Shown here: positions 1 to 6,655 of the stretch, piece after piece
How the letters are laid out: the number at the start of each line of letters is the position of its first letter
How positions within the stretch are numbered: position 1 is the stretch's first letter
Virus record (IMG/VR): IMGVR_UViG_3300029892_000023
Location: 1-20,472 of that record
DNA: 20,472 nt
Source: a virus
Direction: 5' to 3' (one strand)
The notes under the pieces: generated by a model
Databases searched by the model: none
What the model was told of the DNA's origin: nothing
What the model saw: only the letters and a program-made list of their open reading frames with translations
Translations under genes and position numbers: made by a program

Positions 1-331
1 CACGGGCTACCAGTCGGCGGCCACGAACACGGGCGACTACTCGGCGGCCACGAACACGGGCTACCAGTCGGCGGCCACGAACACGGGCAACCGCTCGGCG
101 GCAGAAGTGAAGGGCGCCGAATCCGTCGCGGCCTCGCTGGGTATTCAAGGCCGTGCCCGTGCAGCAGCCGGCGGCGCCATCGTTGTCTGCTACCGCGACG
201 AAAACGACGGCCGCCTGATCCACATCCGCGCCAGCAAGGTGGGCGAGAACGGCATCAAGCCGGACACCTGGTACGCCCTTGACGCCCAAGGCGAATTTGT
301 TGAACCCGAAACCGAGGAAGTATCCGAATGA
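1..331 (+). CDS. C-terminal part of a phage repeat protein (DUF7666-like), 5' truncated by the window edge
   Basis: The reading frame is open from base 2 to the TGA at 329-331, so the gene begins outside the window; a GTG at 107 is internal, not the start. The first ~36 residues are four 9-residue repeats of the type TGYQSAATN. They are followed by a non-repetitive tail containing [32 protein letters not shown] and an acidic C-terminus. In phage early regions this repeat-plus-tail layout belongs to proteins now grouped as DUF7666, whose function is unknown; the assignment is from memory of the family pattern. The regular repeat suggests a beta-solenoid. Its stop overlaps the next start (ATGA at 328-331), so it belongs to the same operon as the nuclease downstream. 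Confidence 0.7.
   Translation, partial: TGYQSAATNTGDYSAATNTGYQSAATNTGNRSAAEVKGAESVAASLGIQGRARAAAGGAIVVCYRDENDGRLIHIRASKVGENGIKPDTWYALDAQGEFVEPETEEVSE
2..109 (+). repeat. 27-bp coding tandem repeat, four units
   Basis: Four in-frame 27-bp units start at 2, 29, 56 and 83. Units 1 and 3 are identical, unit 2 differs at the D/Y codons, and unit 4 is the most degenerate. Each encodes TG-x-x-SAATN or a variant. The repeat very likely continues upstream of the window. It is part of the protein and is not a CRISPR: there are no spacers and the frame is preserved. Confidence 0.9.
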
Positions 332-1572
332 GCGAGCACGCCAAACTCTCCCCATCCAGCGCACACCGCTGGCTTCAATGCCCAGGCAGCGTCGCCCTTG
401 AGGCGACTTGCCCGGACGATTCCAGCGACTTCGCCGACGAAGGCACGGCCGCGCACGAACTGGCCGCCATGGCACTGGCGAACGGTAACGATGCCGCTGC
501 CTACCAGGGCCGCATCATCCAGGTGAATGGCAAGGGCTGGGAAGTCACCGACGACATGGCCGGCCACGTGCAGAAGTACATCGACTACGTGCGCAGCATC
601 GACGGCGAACTCATGGTCGAACAGCGCTTGAGCATCGAAGCGATTACCAGCGAGGCCGGCGCCAAAGGCACGTCCGACGCCGTGATCCTGGCCGGCAACG
701 AACTGGTCATCGTCGATTTGAAGTACGGCCGAGGCGTCAAGGTCGATGCCGAGAACAACGAGCAGTTGCAGATTTACGCCCTGGCCGCGCTCAACGAGTT
801 CGAATTCCTCGGCGACTTCCATACCGCGCGCGTCGTCATCGTGCAGCCCCGCCTCGACCATATCAGCGAGTGGGTGCGCAACGTGCCGGACCTGCGCACG
901 CTGTTCGCCGAGCACGTCAAGCGCGGCGCCGAGCGCTGCTTCGCAGCCATGCAGTACCACGGCAACTATCAGGAACTGCACGAGAAGTACCTCAACCCCG
1001 GCAACGATCAATGCCGTTTCTGCAAGGCCAAGGCGATTTGCCCGACGCTGACCGAGCACGTGCTCTCCACCGTGGCCGACGATTTCGTCGATACCACGCA
1101 GCCGGTGGCGCCGCAGATCGAGCACGCCGCAGAGCGCACCTTTGACAACGCCATCCTCGGCAACCTGCTGGGCGCCGTTGATCTGGTCGAGTCCTGGTGC
1201 AAGGCCATCCGCGCCAAGGCCGAGGCCGAACTGCTCGCCGGCCGCCCGGTGCCCGGCTTCAAGCTGGTGGAAGGACGACGCGGCGCCCGCCGCTGGGCCG
1301 ACGACAAGGAAGTCGAAGCCACCATGAAGTCCATGCGCATGAAGCTGGAAGAAATGTACGACTTCTCGCTGATTTCGCCGACCACCGCCGAGAAGCTGCA
1401 CAAGGCCGGGACTATCGGCCCGCGCCAGTGGCCGAAGTTGCAGGGCCTCATTACGCAGAGCGAAGGCAAGCCCAGCGTGGCGCCCGAGTCTGACAAGCGC
1501 CCGGCCCTCGTCATCCAGGCCACCGCCGACGAATTCGCCGACGTGTCCGAAGGCGTGGAGGACTTGGTGTGA
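328..1572 (+). CDS. DUF2800 family PD-(D/E)XK nuclease, Cas4/RecB-like with a four-cysteine cluster
   Basis: This 414-residue protein looks like the phage DUF2800 nucleases. The N-terminus has a WLQCPGS segment (Cys18). The nuclease core is visible as E38-G-T with H43, then GTSD (D117), VIVDLKYG (D130-x-K132) and QLQIY (Q146). A C-terminal CxxCxxxxxC (Cys229, 232, 238) joins Cys18 to make the four-cysteine Fe-S arrangement seen in Cas4 and AddB-type nucleases. The expected role is a DNA exonuclease in phage recombination or replication. It lies directly upstream of a single-strand DNA-binding protein and a DNA polymerase, which supports that job. The start ATG overlaps the preceding stop. Family membership and catalytic motifs are visible; polarity and substrate are inferred. 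Confidence 0.88.
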   Translation: MSEHAKLSPSSAHRWLQCPGSVALEATCPDDSSDFADEGTAAHELAAMALANGNDAAAYQGRIIQVNGKGWEVTDDMAGHVQKYIDYVRSIDGELMVEQRLSIEAITSEAGAKGTSDAVILAGNELVIVDLKYGRGVKVDAENNEQLQIYALAALNEFEFLGDFHTARVVIVQPRLDHISEWVRNVPDLRTLFAEHVKRGAERCFAAMQYHGNYQELHEKYLNPGNDQCRFCKAKAICPTLTEHVLSTVADDFVDTTQPVAPQIEHAAERTFDNAILGNLLGAVDLVESWCKAIRAKAEAELLAGRPVPGFKLVEGRRGARRWADDKEVEATMKSMRMKLEEMYDFSLISPTTAEKLHKAGTIGPRQWPKLQGLITQSEGKPSVAPESDKRPALVIQATADEFADVSEGVEDLV

Positions 1573-1745
1573 AGAACCTGCCGCCTGCCAACGTGCTGCC
1601 CCGCGACGCCGCAAAGCTGCTGCAACAGGCGGCACAAACCCCCATCACGCGGGCCGACCCGCTCGCGCGTGTGAAAGCCATCGAGAAAGCCATCGAGCGG
1701 GTCAAGCGTGAGTACCCCCAATTTTTCCAGACCAAGGAGCTTTAA
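1569..1745 (+). CDS. Small hypothetical phage protein, 58 aa, GTG start
   Basis: A GTG at 1569 overlaps the TGA of the nuclease gene (GTGTGA) and opens a 58-residue frame ending at TAA 1743-1745, three bases before the ATG of the next gene. The protein begins [20 protein letters not shown] and has a helical, Lys/Glu/Arg-rich middle ([17 protein letters not shown]). No domain is recognised. The stop-start overlap, full use of the gap between two certain genes and the operon-typical spacing make it a credible gene. An AAGGAG at 1733-1738 near its 3' end serves as ribosome-binding site for the following ATG. Confidence 0.65.
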   Translation: MKNLPPANVLPRDAAKLLQQAAQTPITRADPLARVKAIEKAIERVKREYPQFFQTKEL

Positions 1746-1747
1746 CC

Positions 1748-2296
1748 ATGAAACTGAAACTCAACAACGTGCGCCTCGCTTTCCCCGTGCTGTTCGAGGC
1801 CAAGACCGTCAATGGCGAAGGTAAGCCGGCGTTTTCCGCTTCCTTCCTGATGGACCCGGCCGACCCTCAAGTGAAGGCCCTCGACCAGGCCATCGAGCAA
1901 GTCGCCAAGGACAAGTGGGGCGCCAAGGCCGACGCCATCCTCAAGCAGATGCGCGCCCAGGACAAGGTGGCCCTGCACGACGGCGACCTCAAGTCCAACT
2001 ATGACGGCTTCCCCGGCAACCTCTATGTGTCCGCGCGCAGCACCACCCGCCCGCTGGTCATCGACAAGGACAAGAGCCCGCTCACCGAGCAGGACGGCAA
2101 GCCCTACGCCGGCTGCTACGTGAATGCCAGCGTCGAACTGTGGGCGCAGGACAACAACTACGGCAAGCGCATCAACGCCAGCCTGCGCGGTGTTCAGTTC
2201 TTCAAGGACGGCGATGCCTTCGCGGGTGGCGGTGCCGCGAGCGAGGACGAGTTCGACGACATCGCCGAAGGCGCTACCGCCGACGACCTCGTTTAA
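1748..2296 (+). CDS. ssb: DUF2815 family single-stranded DNA-binding protein (gp2.5-like)
   Basis: The 182-residue protein opens with KLKLNNVRLAFPVLFEAKTV, the typical start of DUF2815 proteins, which are OB-fold single-strand DNA-binding proteins related to T7 gp2.5. The C-terminus is strongly acidic (EDEFDDIAEG, then DDLV), as expected for an SSB tail that recruits polymerase or helicase. It sits between a recombination nuclease and the replicative polymerase, and a good AAGGAG precedes the ATG. The role is to coat single-stranded DNA during phage replication and recombination. Function is from family knowledge; the acidic tail and motif are seen directly. Confidence 0.88.
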   Translation: MKLKLNNVRLAFPVLFEAKTVNGEGKPAFSASFLMDPADPQVKALDQAIEQVAKDKWGAKADAILKQMRAQDKVALHDGDLKSNYDGFPGNLYVSARSTTRPLVIDKDKSPLTEQDGKPYAGCYVNASVELWAQDNNYGKRINASLRGVQFFKDGDAFAGGGAASEDEFDDIAEGATADDLV

Positions 2297-2303
2297 CCAC
2301 GCC

Positions 2304-2330
2304 AAGCCCCGGCCCTCGGGCCGGGCGCTT
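2304..2330 (+). terminator. GC-rich hairpin after the ssb gene, possible weak terminator
   Basis: An 8-bp perfect stem (2308-2315 with 2318-2325) can be extended by AAGC (2304-2307) pairing with GCTT (2327-2330), with one bulged base. It starts eight bases past the stop codon. The following bases contain only a short T tract (TTT at 2329-2331), so termination may be partial. It overlaps the left arm of the inverted repeat described next, and the two structures would compete. Confidence 0.4.
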
Positions 2331-2428
2331 TGGTTGCGGTGCTGCGCTGTAAGCCCTGGCGGTACGCCTCTCAACGATGCGCACCATGCCGCCCGGCAGG
2401 AGGCGCCCGCAGCACCGCAACCAAAGCG
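2326..2428. repeat. 103-bp element with perfect 21-bp inverted ends upstream of the DNA polymerase gene
   Basis: Bases 2326-2346 are the exact reverse complement of 2408-2428. Inside, CGCCTC (2365-2370) can pair with GAGGCG (2400-2405), and TGCC (2387-2390) with GGCA (2395-2398). The whole would fold as one long rod. It fills most of the only sizeable gap (2297-2443) in the early operon and ends 15 bases before the polymerase ATG. It could be a structured mRNA leader or small RNA, a MITE-like or REP-like insertion, or a replication signal; sequence alone does not decide. No transposase or target duplication is evident. Confidence 0.75.
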
Positions 2429-2443
2429 AACACGGAAAAGAAC

Positions 2444-4609
2444 ATGACGACCCTCTGGCTTGACCTTGAAACCTACAGCGCGGTGCCCATCACCAACGGC
2501 ACCCACGCCTACGCCGAAGGCGCGGAAATCATGCTTTTCGCCTACGCCCTCGACGACGGCCCGGTGAAAGTGTGGGACTGCACCGCCCGGCCCCTGATGC
2601 CCGACGACCTCGCCGACGCGCTCGACGACCCGTCCGTCATCCTCTACGCCCACAACAGCCACTTCGACCGCACGGTGCTTTGGCATTGCGGCTATCGCCT
2701 GCCGCGCGAGCGCTGGCGCGACACTATGGTCAAGGCCCTGGCCCATTCGCTGCCGGGCTCGCTGGGCGATCTGTGCGACATCCTCAAGATTCCCACCGAC
2801 AAGGCAAAGGACAAGGCCGGCCGCCAGTTGATTCAACTGTTCTGCAAGCCGCGCCCGACCACCAGCAAGGTGCGCCGCGCCACGCGCGAAACACACCCCG
2901 CCGAGTGGGCCAAGTTCGTGGAATACGCCGGGCTCGACATCGAGGCCATGCGCGCCATCGACAAGAAGCTGCCGGCATGGAACTACCAGGCCGGGGAACT
3001 CGCCTTGTGGCACCTCGACCAGGCGATCAACGACCGGGGCGTCATGGTCGACACCGACCTGGCGCACGCTGCCATCCGCGCCGTGGAACGTGCGCAGAAG
3101 GTACTCGCCGCGCGCACCAGTGACCTGACCCTGGGCGTGGTGCAGGCGGCCACCCAGCGCGACGCCCTGCTGCGCCACCTGGTCGCGGCCTACGGCATCG
3201 ACCTGCCGGATATGCAGCAGAGCACGCTGGAACGGCGCATTGCCGACCCCGACCTGCCGGCCGAGTTGCGCGAACTGCTCGCCATCCGGTTGCAGGCCAG
3301 CACCACCAGCACCAGCAAGTACAAGACTCTCGCCAAGGCGGTGAGCAGCGACGGCCGGCTGCGCGGCACGCTGCAATTCAACGGCGCCAGCCGCACCGGG
3401 CGCTGGGCCGGGCGCCTGTTCCAGCCTCAAAACCTGCCGCGCCCCGTGCTCAAGCAGGCCGCCATCGACCAGGGCATCGCGGCCCTGAAAGCGGATTGCG
3501 AGGATCTACTCTTCGGCAACGTCATGGAACTGACCAGCAGCGCAATCCGGGGGTGCATCGTCGCGCCTCAAGGCAAGAAGCTGGTGGTCGCCGACCTCTC
3601 CAACATCGAAGGCCGGGTGCTCGCATTCCTGGCTGGCGAAGAGTGGAAGCTGCAGGCGTTTGCCGACTTCGACACGGTGCAGACCGAGGGCGGCGACTGG
3701 ATAACCGGCACCGAACTGGTGGCGGCCTACCTCGACCGGCGCCCTGTACCCCTGGCGCTCGACGCCAAGGGCGAGCCCATCCGCAAGGGCCACGACCTCT
3801 ACAAGCTGGCCTATGCCAAGTCGTTCGGCATCAAGCCCGAGGCCGTGAGCAAGGACAACCGGCAAGTGGGCAAGGTGCAGGAACTCGCCCTCGGCTATGA
3901 AGGCGGGGTTGGTGCCTTCCTCACATTCGCCGCCGCGTACAGCATCGACCTCGAAGCCATGGGCGAGCAGGCTATCGGCGCCATCCCCGACGCGATCCTG
4001 GGCGAAGCCACCAACGCGCTGGAATGGACGAAGCAGCAGAAGCGCCCGACCTTCGGCCTGACCGACCGCGCCTGGCTGGTGTGCGATTCCTTCAAGCGCT
4101 CGTGGCGCTACGCCCACCCGGCCATTTCCTCATTCTGGAAAGACCTCGAAGAAGCCGCACGCATGGCCGTGCTGCGCCCCGGCGTGACCTACGAATGCCG
4201 CATGTTGAAGCTACGCCGCGACGGTGCCTGGCTGCGCATCCGCCTGCCGTCCGGCCGCTTCCTTTGCTACCCCAGCCCGCAACTCGACGACGCCGGCAAG
4301 CTGTCCTACATGGGCGTCAATCAGTACAGCCGCAAGTGGTCCCGCCTCAAGACCTACGGCGGCAAGCTCGCCGAGAACGTGACCCAGGCCGCCAGCCGGG
4401 ACGTGCTCGCCGGGAACATGCCGGCCATCGAGGCGGCCGGCTACCAGATCGTCCTCTCGGTGCATGACGAAAACATCACCGAAGCCGAGGACTGCGACGA
4501 ATTCAGCGCCGACCACCTGGCCGGCCTGATGGCTACCAACCCACCCTGGGCCAAGGGCCTGCCGCTCGCAGCGGCCGGCTTTGAAGCCTATCGCTACCGG
4601 AAGGACTGA
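2444..4609 (+). CDS. Family A DNA polymerase with N-terminal 3'-5' exonuclease domain
   Basis: This 721-residue phage replicative polymerase has a DnaQ-like proofreading domain: Exo I DLE (D7, E9), Exo II AHNSHFD (N71, D75) and Exo III YAGLD (Y161, D165). The family A polymerase domain follows: GASRTGRWAGR (314-324), motif A VADLSNIEGR (catalytic D384), motif B-like RQVGKVQELALGYEGG (473-488) and motif C SVHDE (H674, D675, E676). The key residues are all intact. The start at 2444 is chosen because GGAAAAG lies just upstream and the exonuclease domain begins there. A longer frame back to 2330 would only read through the inverted-repeat element. Neighbouring SSB, helicase and nucleases complete a phage-encoded replisome. 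Confidence 0.95.
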   Translation: MTTLWLDLETYSAVPITNGTHAYAEGAEIMLFAYALDDGPVKVWDCTARPLMPDDLADALDDPSVILYAHNSHFDRTVLWHCGYRLPRERWRDTMVKALAHSLPGSLGDLCDILKIPTDKAKDKAGRQLIQLFCKPRPTTSKVRRATRETHPAEWAKFVEYAGLDIEAMRAIDKKLPAWNYQAGELALWHLDQAINDRGVMVDTDLAHAAIRAVERAQKVLAARTSDLTLGVVQAATQRDALLRHLVAAYGIDLPDMQQSTLERRIADPDLPAELRELLAIRLQASTTSTSKYKTLAKAVSSDGRLRGTLQFNGASRTGRWAGRLFQPQNLPRPVLKQAAIDQGIAALKADCEDLLFGNVMELTSSAIRGCIVAPQGKKLVVADLSNIEGRVLAFLAGEEWKLQAFADFDTVQTEGGDWITGTELVAAYLDRRPVPLALDAKGEPIRKGHDLYKLAYAKSFGIKPEAVSKDNRQVGKVQELALGYEGGVGAFLTFAAAYSIDLEAMGEQAIGAIPDAILGEATNALEWTKQQKRPTFGLTDRAWLVCDSFKRSWRYAHPAISSFWKDLEEAARMAVLRPGVTYECRMLKLRRDGAWLRIRLPSGRFLCYPSPQLDDAGKLSYMGVNQYSRKWSRLKTYGGKLAENVTQAASRDVLAGNMPAIEAAGYQIVLSVHDENITEAEDCDEFSADHLAGLMATNPPWAKGLPLAAAGFEAYRYRKD

Positions 4610-4612
4610 CCT

Positions 4613-4708
4613 ATGACCATGTACCGCCTTTATCGCATGTACCGAGGCTTCGGCTACGGCCGCGCGCTCGCCCTCAAAACTGCATGGAGGCGCACCCGCC
4701 ATGCGTGA
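4613..4708 (+). CDS. Very small basic protein, 31 aa
   Basis: An ATG three bases after the polymerase stop opens a 31-residue frame (MTMYRLYRMYRGFGYGRALA, then a Lys/Arg-rich tail) that ends inside the start of the HNH gene. It is rich in Arg and Tyr. Short Arg/Tyr-rich proteins of this kind are common in phage early operons, but no function is known to me. The ribosome-binding site for the next gene (GGAGG at 4686-4690) lies within it. Tight spacing supports a gene; the short length keeps confidence moderate. Confidence 0.45.
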   Translation: MTMYRLYRMYRGFGYGRALALKTAWRRTRHA

Positions 4709-5180
4709 GCGTGTCGCCGCGCTTCTGGCCTACAACCCGGACACCGGCATCTTCACCTGGAAGGTAGCGAGAGGTTGCGCCCCCAAAGGCTCGCCGGCCG
4801 GCACGGTCATGGGCAACGGGTATATCAGCATCCGCGTGGATGGTGTTCGCTACCTTGCACACCGCCTCGCCTGGCTGTTGATCCACGGCGAGTGGCCCAA
4901 GGGTGAGGTCGACCACATCAATGGCAGCCGCTACGACAACCGGATCGAGAACCTTCGCGACGTTCCGCGCAGCCTGAACCAGCAAAACCAAACCCGTGCG
5001 CAGGCCGGCAATTCGACCGGCGCGCTGGGGGTTTCCACGGCCGACGCGAAAGGCCGCTTTCGCGCCCGCATTTTCATCAATGGCAAACAGCACCACCTCG
5101 GTACGTTCAAGACCGTGGAGGAAGCAAGCCGCGCCTATGTCACGGCCAAGCGCCAACTGCACCAGGGAGGGGTTATCTAA
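4701..5180 (+). CDS. HNH endonuclease with C-terminal AP2 DNA-binding domain
   Basis: In this 159-residue protein the HNH core reads HRLAWLLIHGEWP (H54) followed by EVDHINGSRYDNRIENLRD (D71, H72, N74, N80, N84). The C-terminal ~45 residues (GALGVSTADAKGRFRARIFI, then HHLGTFKTVEEASRAY) form an AP2/ERF-type DNA-binding domain. HNH-AP2 proteins are usually free-standing homing endonucleases of phages: they nick or cut DNA and spread with their gene. It is inserted between the polymerase and VRR-NUC genes, a typical homing position. A GGAGG precedes the ATG at good spacing. No intron or interrupted gene is seen beside it. A genuine replication or packaging role is a less likely alternative. Confidence 0.9.
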   Translation: MRERVAALLAYNPDTGIFTWKVARGCAPKGSPAGTVMGNGYISIRVDGVRYLAHRLAWLLIHGEWPKGEVDHINGSRYDNRIENLRDVPRSLNQQNQTRAQAGNSTGALGVSTADAKGRFRARIFINGKQHHLGTFKTVEEASRAYVTAKRQLHQGGVI

Positions 5181-5444
5181 ATGCGCGAATCACAGATTGA
5201 AAACTATCTCGTCGAGCGGGTGAAAGCCTTGGGCGGCGAATGTCGGAAGCTGCGGTGGATTGGCCGCAACGGTGCGCCCGACCGTATCGTCATGCTCAAC
5301 GGGCAAGTGATCTTTATCGAACTCAAGGCGCCCGGCGAGAAGGCCAAGCCGCACCAGGTACGTGAGCACGAGCGCATGCGCCGCATGGGCCAGCGCGTCG
5401 AGGTCGTCGATTCCTTTGAGCGCGTCGACGAGGTGCTGGCATGA
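5181..5444 (+). CDS. VRR-NUC domain nuclease
   Basis: This 87-residue minimal VRR-NUC protein of the PD-(D/E)XK superfamily has the pattern GAPDR (P33, D34), then VIFIELKAPG (E47-x-K49) and a downstream HQ (Q59). The family includes stand-alone phage Holliday-junction or flap nucleases. The start ATG is directly after the TAA of the HNH gene and its 3' end overlaps the next start by four bases. In this replication cassette it probably processes branched recombination or replication intermediates; the exact substrate is inferred. Confidence 0.9.
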   Translation: MRESQIENYLVERVKALGGECRKLRWIGRNGAPDRIVMLNGQVIFIELKAPGEKAKPHQVREHERMRRMGQRVEVVDSFERVDEVLA

Positions 5445-5716
5445 AGATAGCGATCCCTGAAAACGTCACGAATTCGCTACGCTTCAAGGTCGGCGACCTG
5501 TACGCCGCTGGTGGCAACAGCAGCAACACCGCCTTCTGGTTGGTTGTCGCCATCACCGAGCGCGGCGGTGCGCACCTGTTGGGCCTGAATGAGGCCGGCG
5601 AGATTGTCAGCACGGCCAGCTACAACGCCCACGCCATCGAATCGCGCCGCAAGGTGGGCCACTGCCCACAAGTCGCAAGCATGACGCTGCACGTTGAAAG
5701 CGAGGTGCTGACATGA
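5441..5716 (+). CDS. Hypothetical phage protein, 91 aa
   Basis: The frame overlaps both neighbours by four bases (ATGA at 5441 and at 5713), so translation is probably coupled. The protein is predicted soluble and beta-rich, with segments FKVGDLYAAGG, FWLVVAITERGGAHLLGLNE and a C-terminal VESEVLT. No catalytic motif or known domain is recognised. Position between the VRR-NUC and dCMP deaminase genes suggests an early accessory role only. Confidence 0.75.
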   Translation: MKIAIPENVTNSLRFKVGDLYAAGGNSSNTAFWLVVAITERGGAHLLGLNEAGEIVSTASYNAHAIESRRKVGHCPQVASMTLHVESEVLT

Positions 5717-6153
5717 GCAAGTGGGACCGCCGCATGTTGGGCCTGGTGAATCTCATCGCCACGTGGAGTAAAGACCCGAGCACGGGCGTGGGCGCCGTGA
5801 TCGTGGATGCCAAGAACCGGGTTGTCTCGCTGGGCTACAACGGATTCCCGCGCGCCGTGTGCGACTCCGACGAGGCCCTGTTCGACCGGGACGAGAAGCT
5901 GCGCCGCACCATCCACGCCGAGGAAAACGCCCTGCTGTTCGCGCGCGGCCCGGTGGAGGGTTGCACCCTCTACGTGACACACCCGCCCTGCGCCCGCTGC
6001 GCGGCCAAGCTGATACAGGCCGGCATTGCCCGCGTCGTCGCGCAGATGCCTGCCGAGGGCTTCGGCGAGCGCTGGGCCGACGACATGCGCAGCGCCTCGG
6101 CCATGTTCCTGGAAGCCGGTGTCGGCTTCGAATACGTGGAGGCCCGGCAATGA
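5713..6153 (+). CDS. Deoxycytidylate (dCMP) deaminase
   Basis: This 146-residue zinc-dependent deaminase converts dCMP to dUMP, feeding thymidylate synthesis for phage replication. The zinc site is visible as HAE (H68, E70) and PPCARC (C93, C96). The substrate-type segment GAVIVDAKNRVVSLGYNGFP (27-46) is typical of dCMP deaminases rather than cytidine deaminases. Length fits the family. No thymidylate synthase is seen in this window. The gene overlaps both flanking genes by four bases. Confidence 0.92.
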   Translation: MSKWDRRMLGLVNLIATWSKDPSTGVGAVIVDAKNRVVSLGYNGFPRAVCDSDEALFDRDEKLRRTIHAEENALLFARGPVEGCTLYVTHPPCARCAAKLIQAGIARVVAQMPAEGFGERWADDMRSASAMFLEAGVGFEYVEARQ

Positions 6154-6428
6154 GCAACGTCGACCAACACCTTGACGCTGTGCTTCGCGCTGCCGGCTCG
6201 GGGTTGCGTTATTACTCGATGCAGAAAACGCTCGACGAAATGCGGGCCGCAATGGGTGCGGCCATGCGCGCCGCAGCGGAAGCCGAGCGGGAAGCCTGCG
6301 CGGCACTATGCGACAGCAAGGTGATGGCACTCGATCACGGCGGCAAAGAATACTACCGGCCGGCGCCTGCCGACCGGTGCGCGGCAGCGATCCGGGCAAG
6401 GGGAAACAGCGCCGAGGGTTTGGTATGA
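6150..6428 (+). CDS. Hypothetical phage protein, 92 aa, helical
   Basis: An ATGA overlap with the deaminase stop sets the start at 6150. The sequence begins MSNVDQHLDAVLRAAGSG, followed by an Ala/Glu/Arg-rich helix (MRAAAEAEREACAALCDSK) and an end motif DRCAAAIRARG. This AEREAC...AAIRARG pattern recurs in small phage proteins of unknown function. A coiled coil is plausible for residues ~25-55. A longer frame starting at 5859 merely runs antisense-free through the deaminase gene in another frame and is not used. Confidence 0.75.
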   Translation: MSNVDQHLDAVLRAAGSGLRYYSMQKTLDEMRAAMGAAMRAAAEAEREACAALCDSKVMALDHGGKEYYRPAPADRCAAAIRARGNSAEGLV

Positions 6429-6655
6429 ACCCGACCCAGCGCGTTGAAGCAGTCCGCACCGCCAAAGCCAAGGTGCTAGAGCACTGCATGTGTGCCCACC
6501 TGGAAGAAACACCGCACCACTACCAAGTGCAGTACCCACCAGGTTGCCACCCCCTATTCGACGGCTGTCGCGTGTCGAAAGGTATGGGGCAATTAAAAGC
6601 CTTGGTTGTGCTGCACGACAAGATGGAAACGCACTACCAGGAAGGCTTGCTATGA
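6425..6655 (+). CDS. Hypothetical phage protein, 76 aa
   Basis: The start at 6425 overlaps the preceding TGA (ATGA), and the stop overlaps the helicase start. The protein has three cysteines and several histidines (EHCMCAHLEETPHHY, GCHPLFDGC), which could bind metal but match no motif I know. The two overlaps make it a confident gene; function is unknown. Confidence 0.7.
   Translation: MNPTQRVEAVRTAKAKVLEHCMCAHLEETPHHYQVQYPPGCHPLFDGCRVSKGMGQLKALVVLHDKMETHYQEGLL

Noticed and set aside
2-109. Possible CRISPR array
   Set aside because: Units are contiguous 27-mers in a continuous reading frame without spacers.
190-1635. Long minus-strand frame (481 codons) opposite the DUF2800 nuclease
   Set aside because: Antisense shadow of a gene with clear catalytic motifs; its translation is low-complexity and matches no family.
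1742-3430. 562-codon minus-strand frame opposite the ssb and polymerase genes
   Set aside because: Spans two well-supported + strand genes; typical of GC-rich antisense frames.
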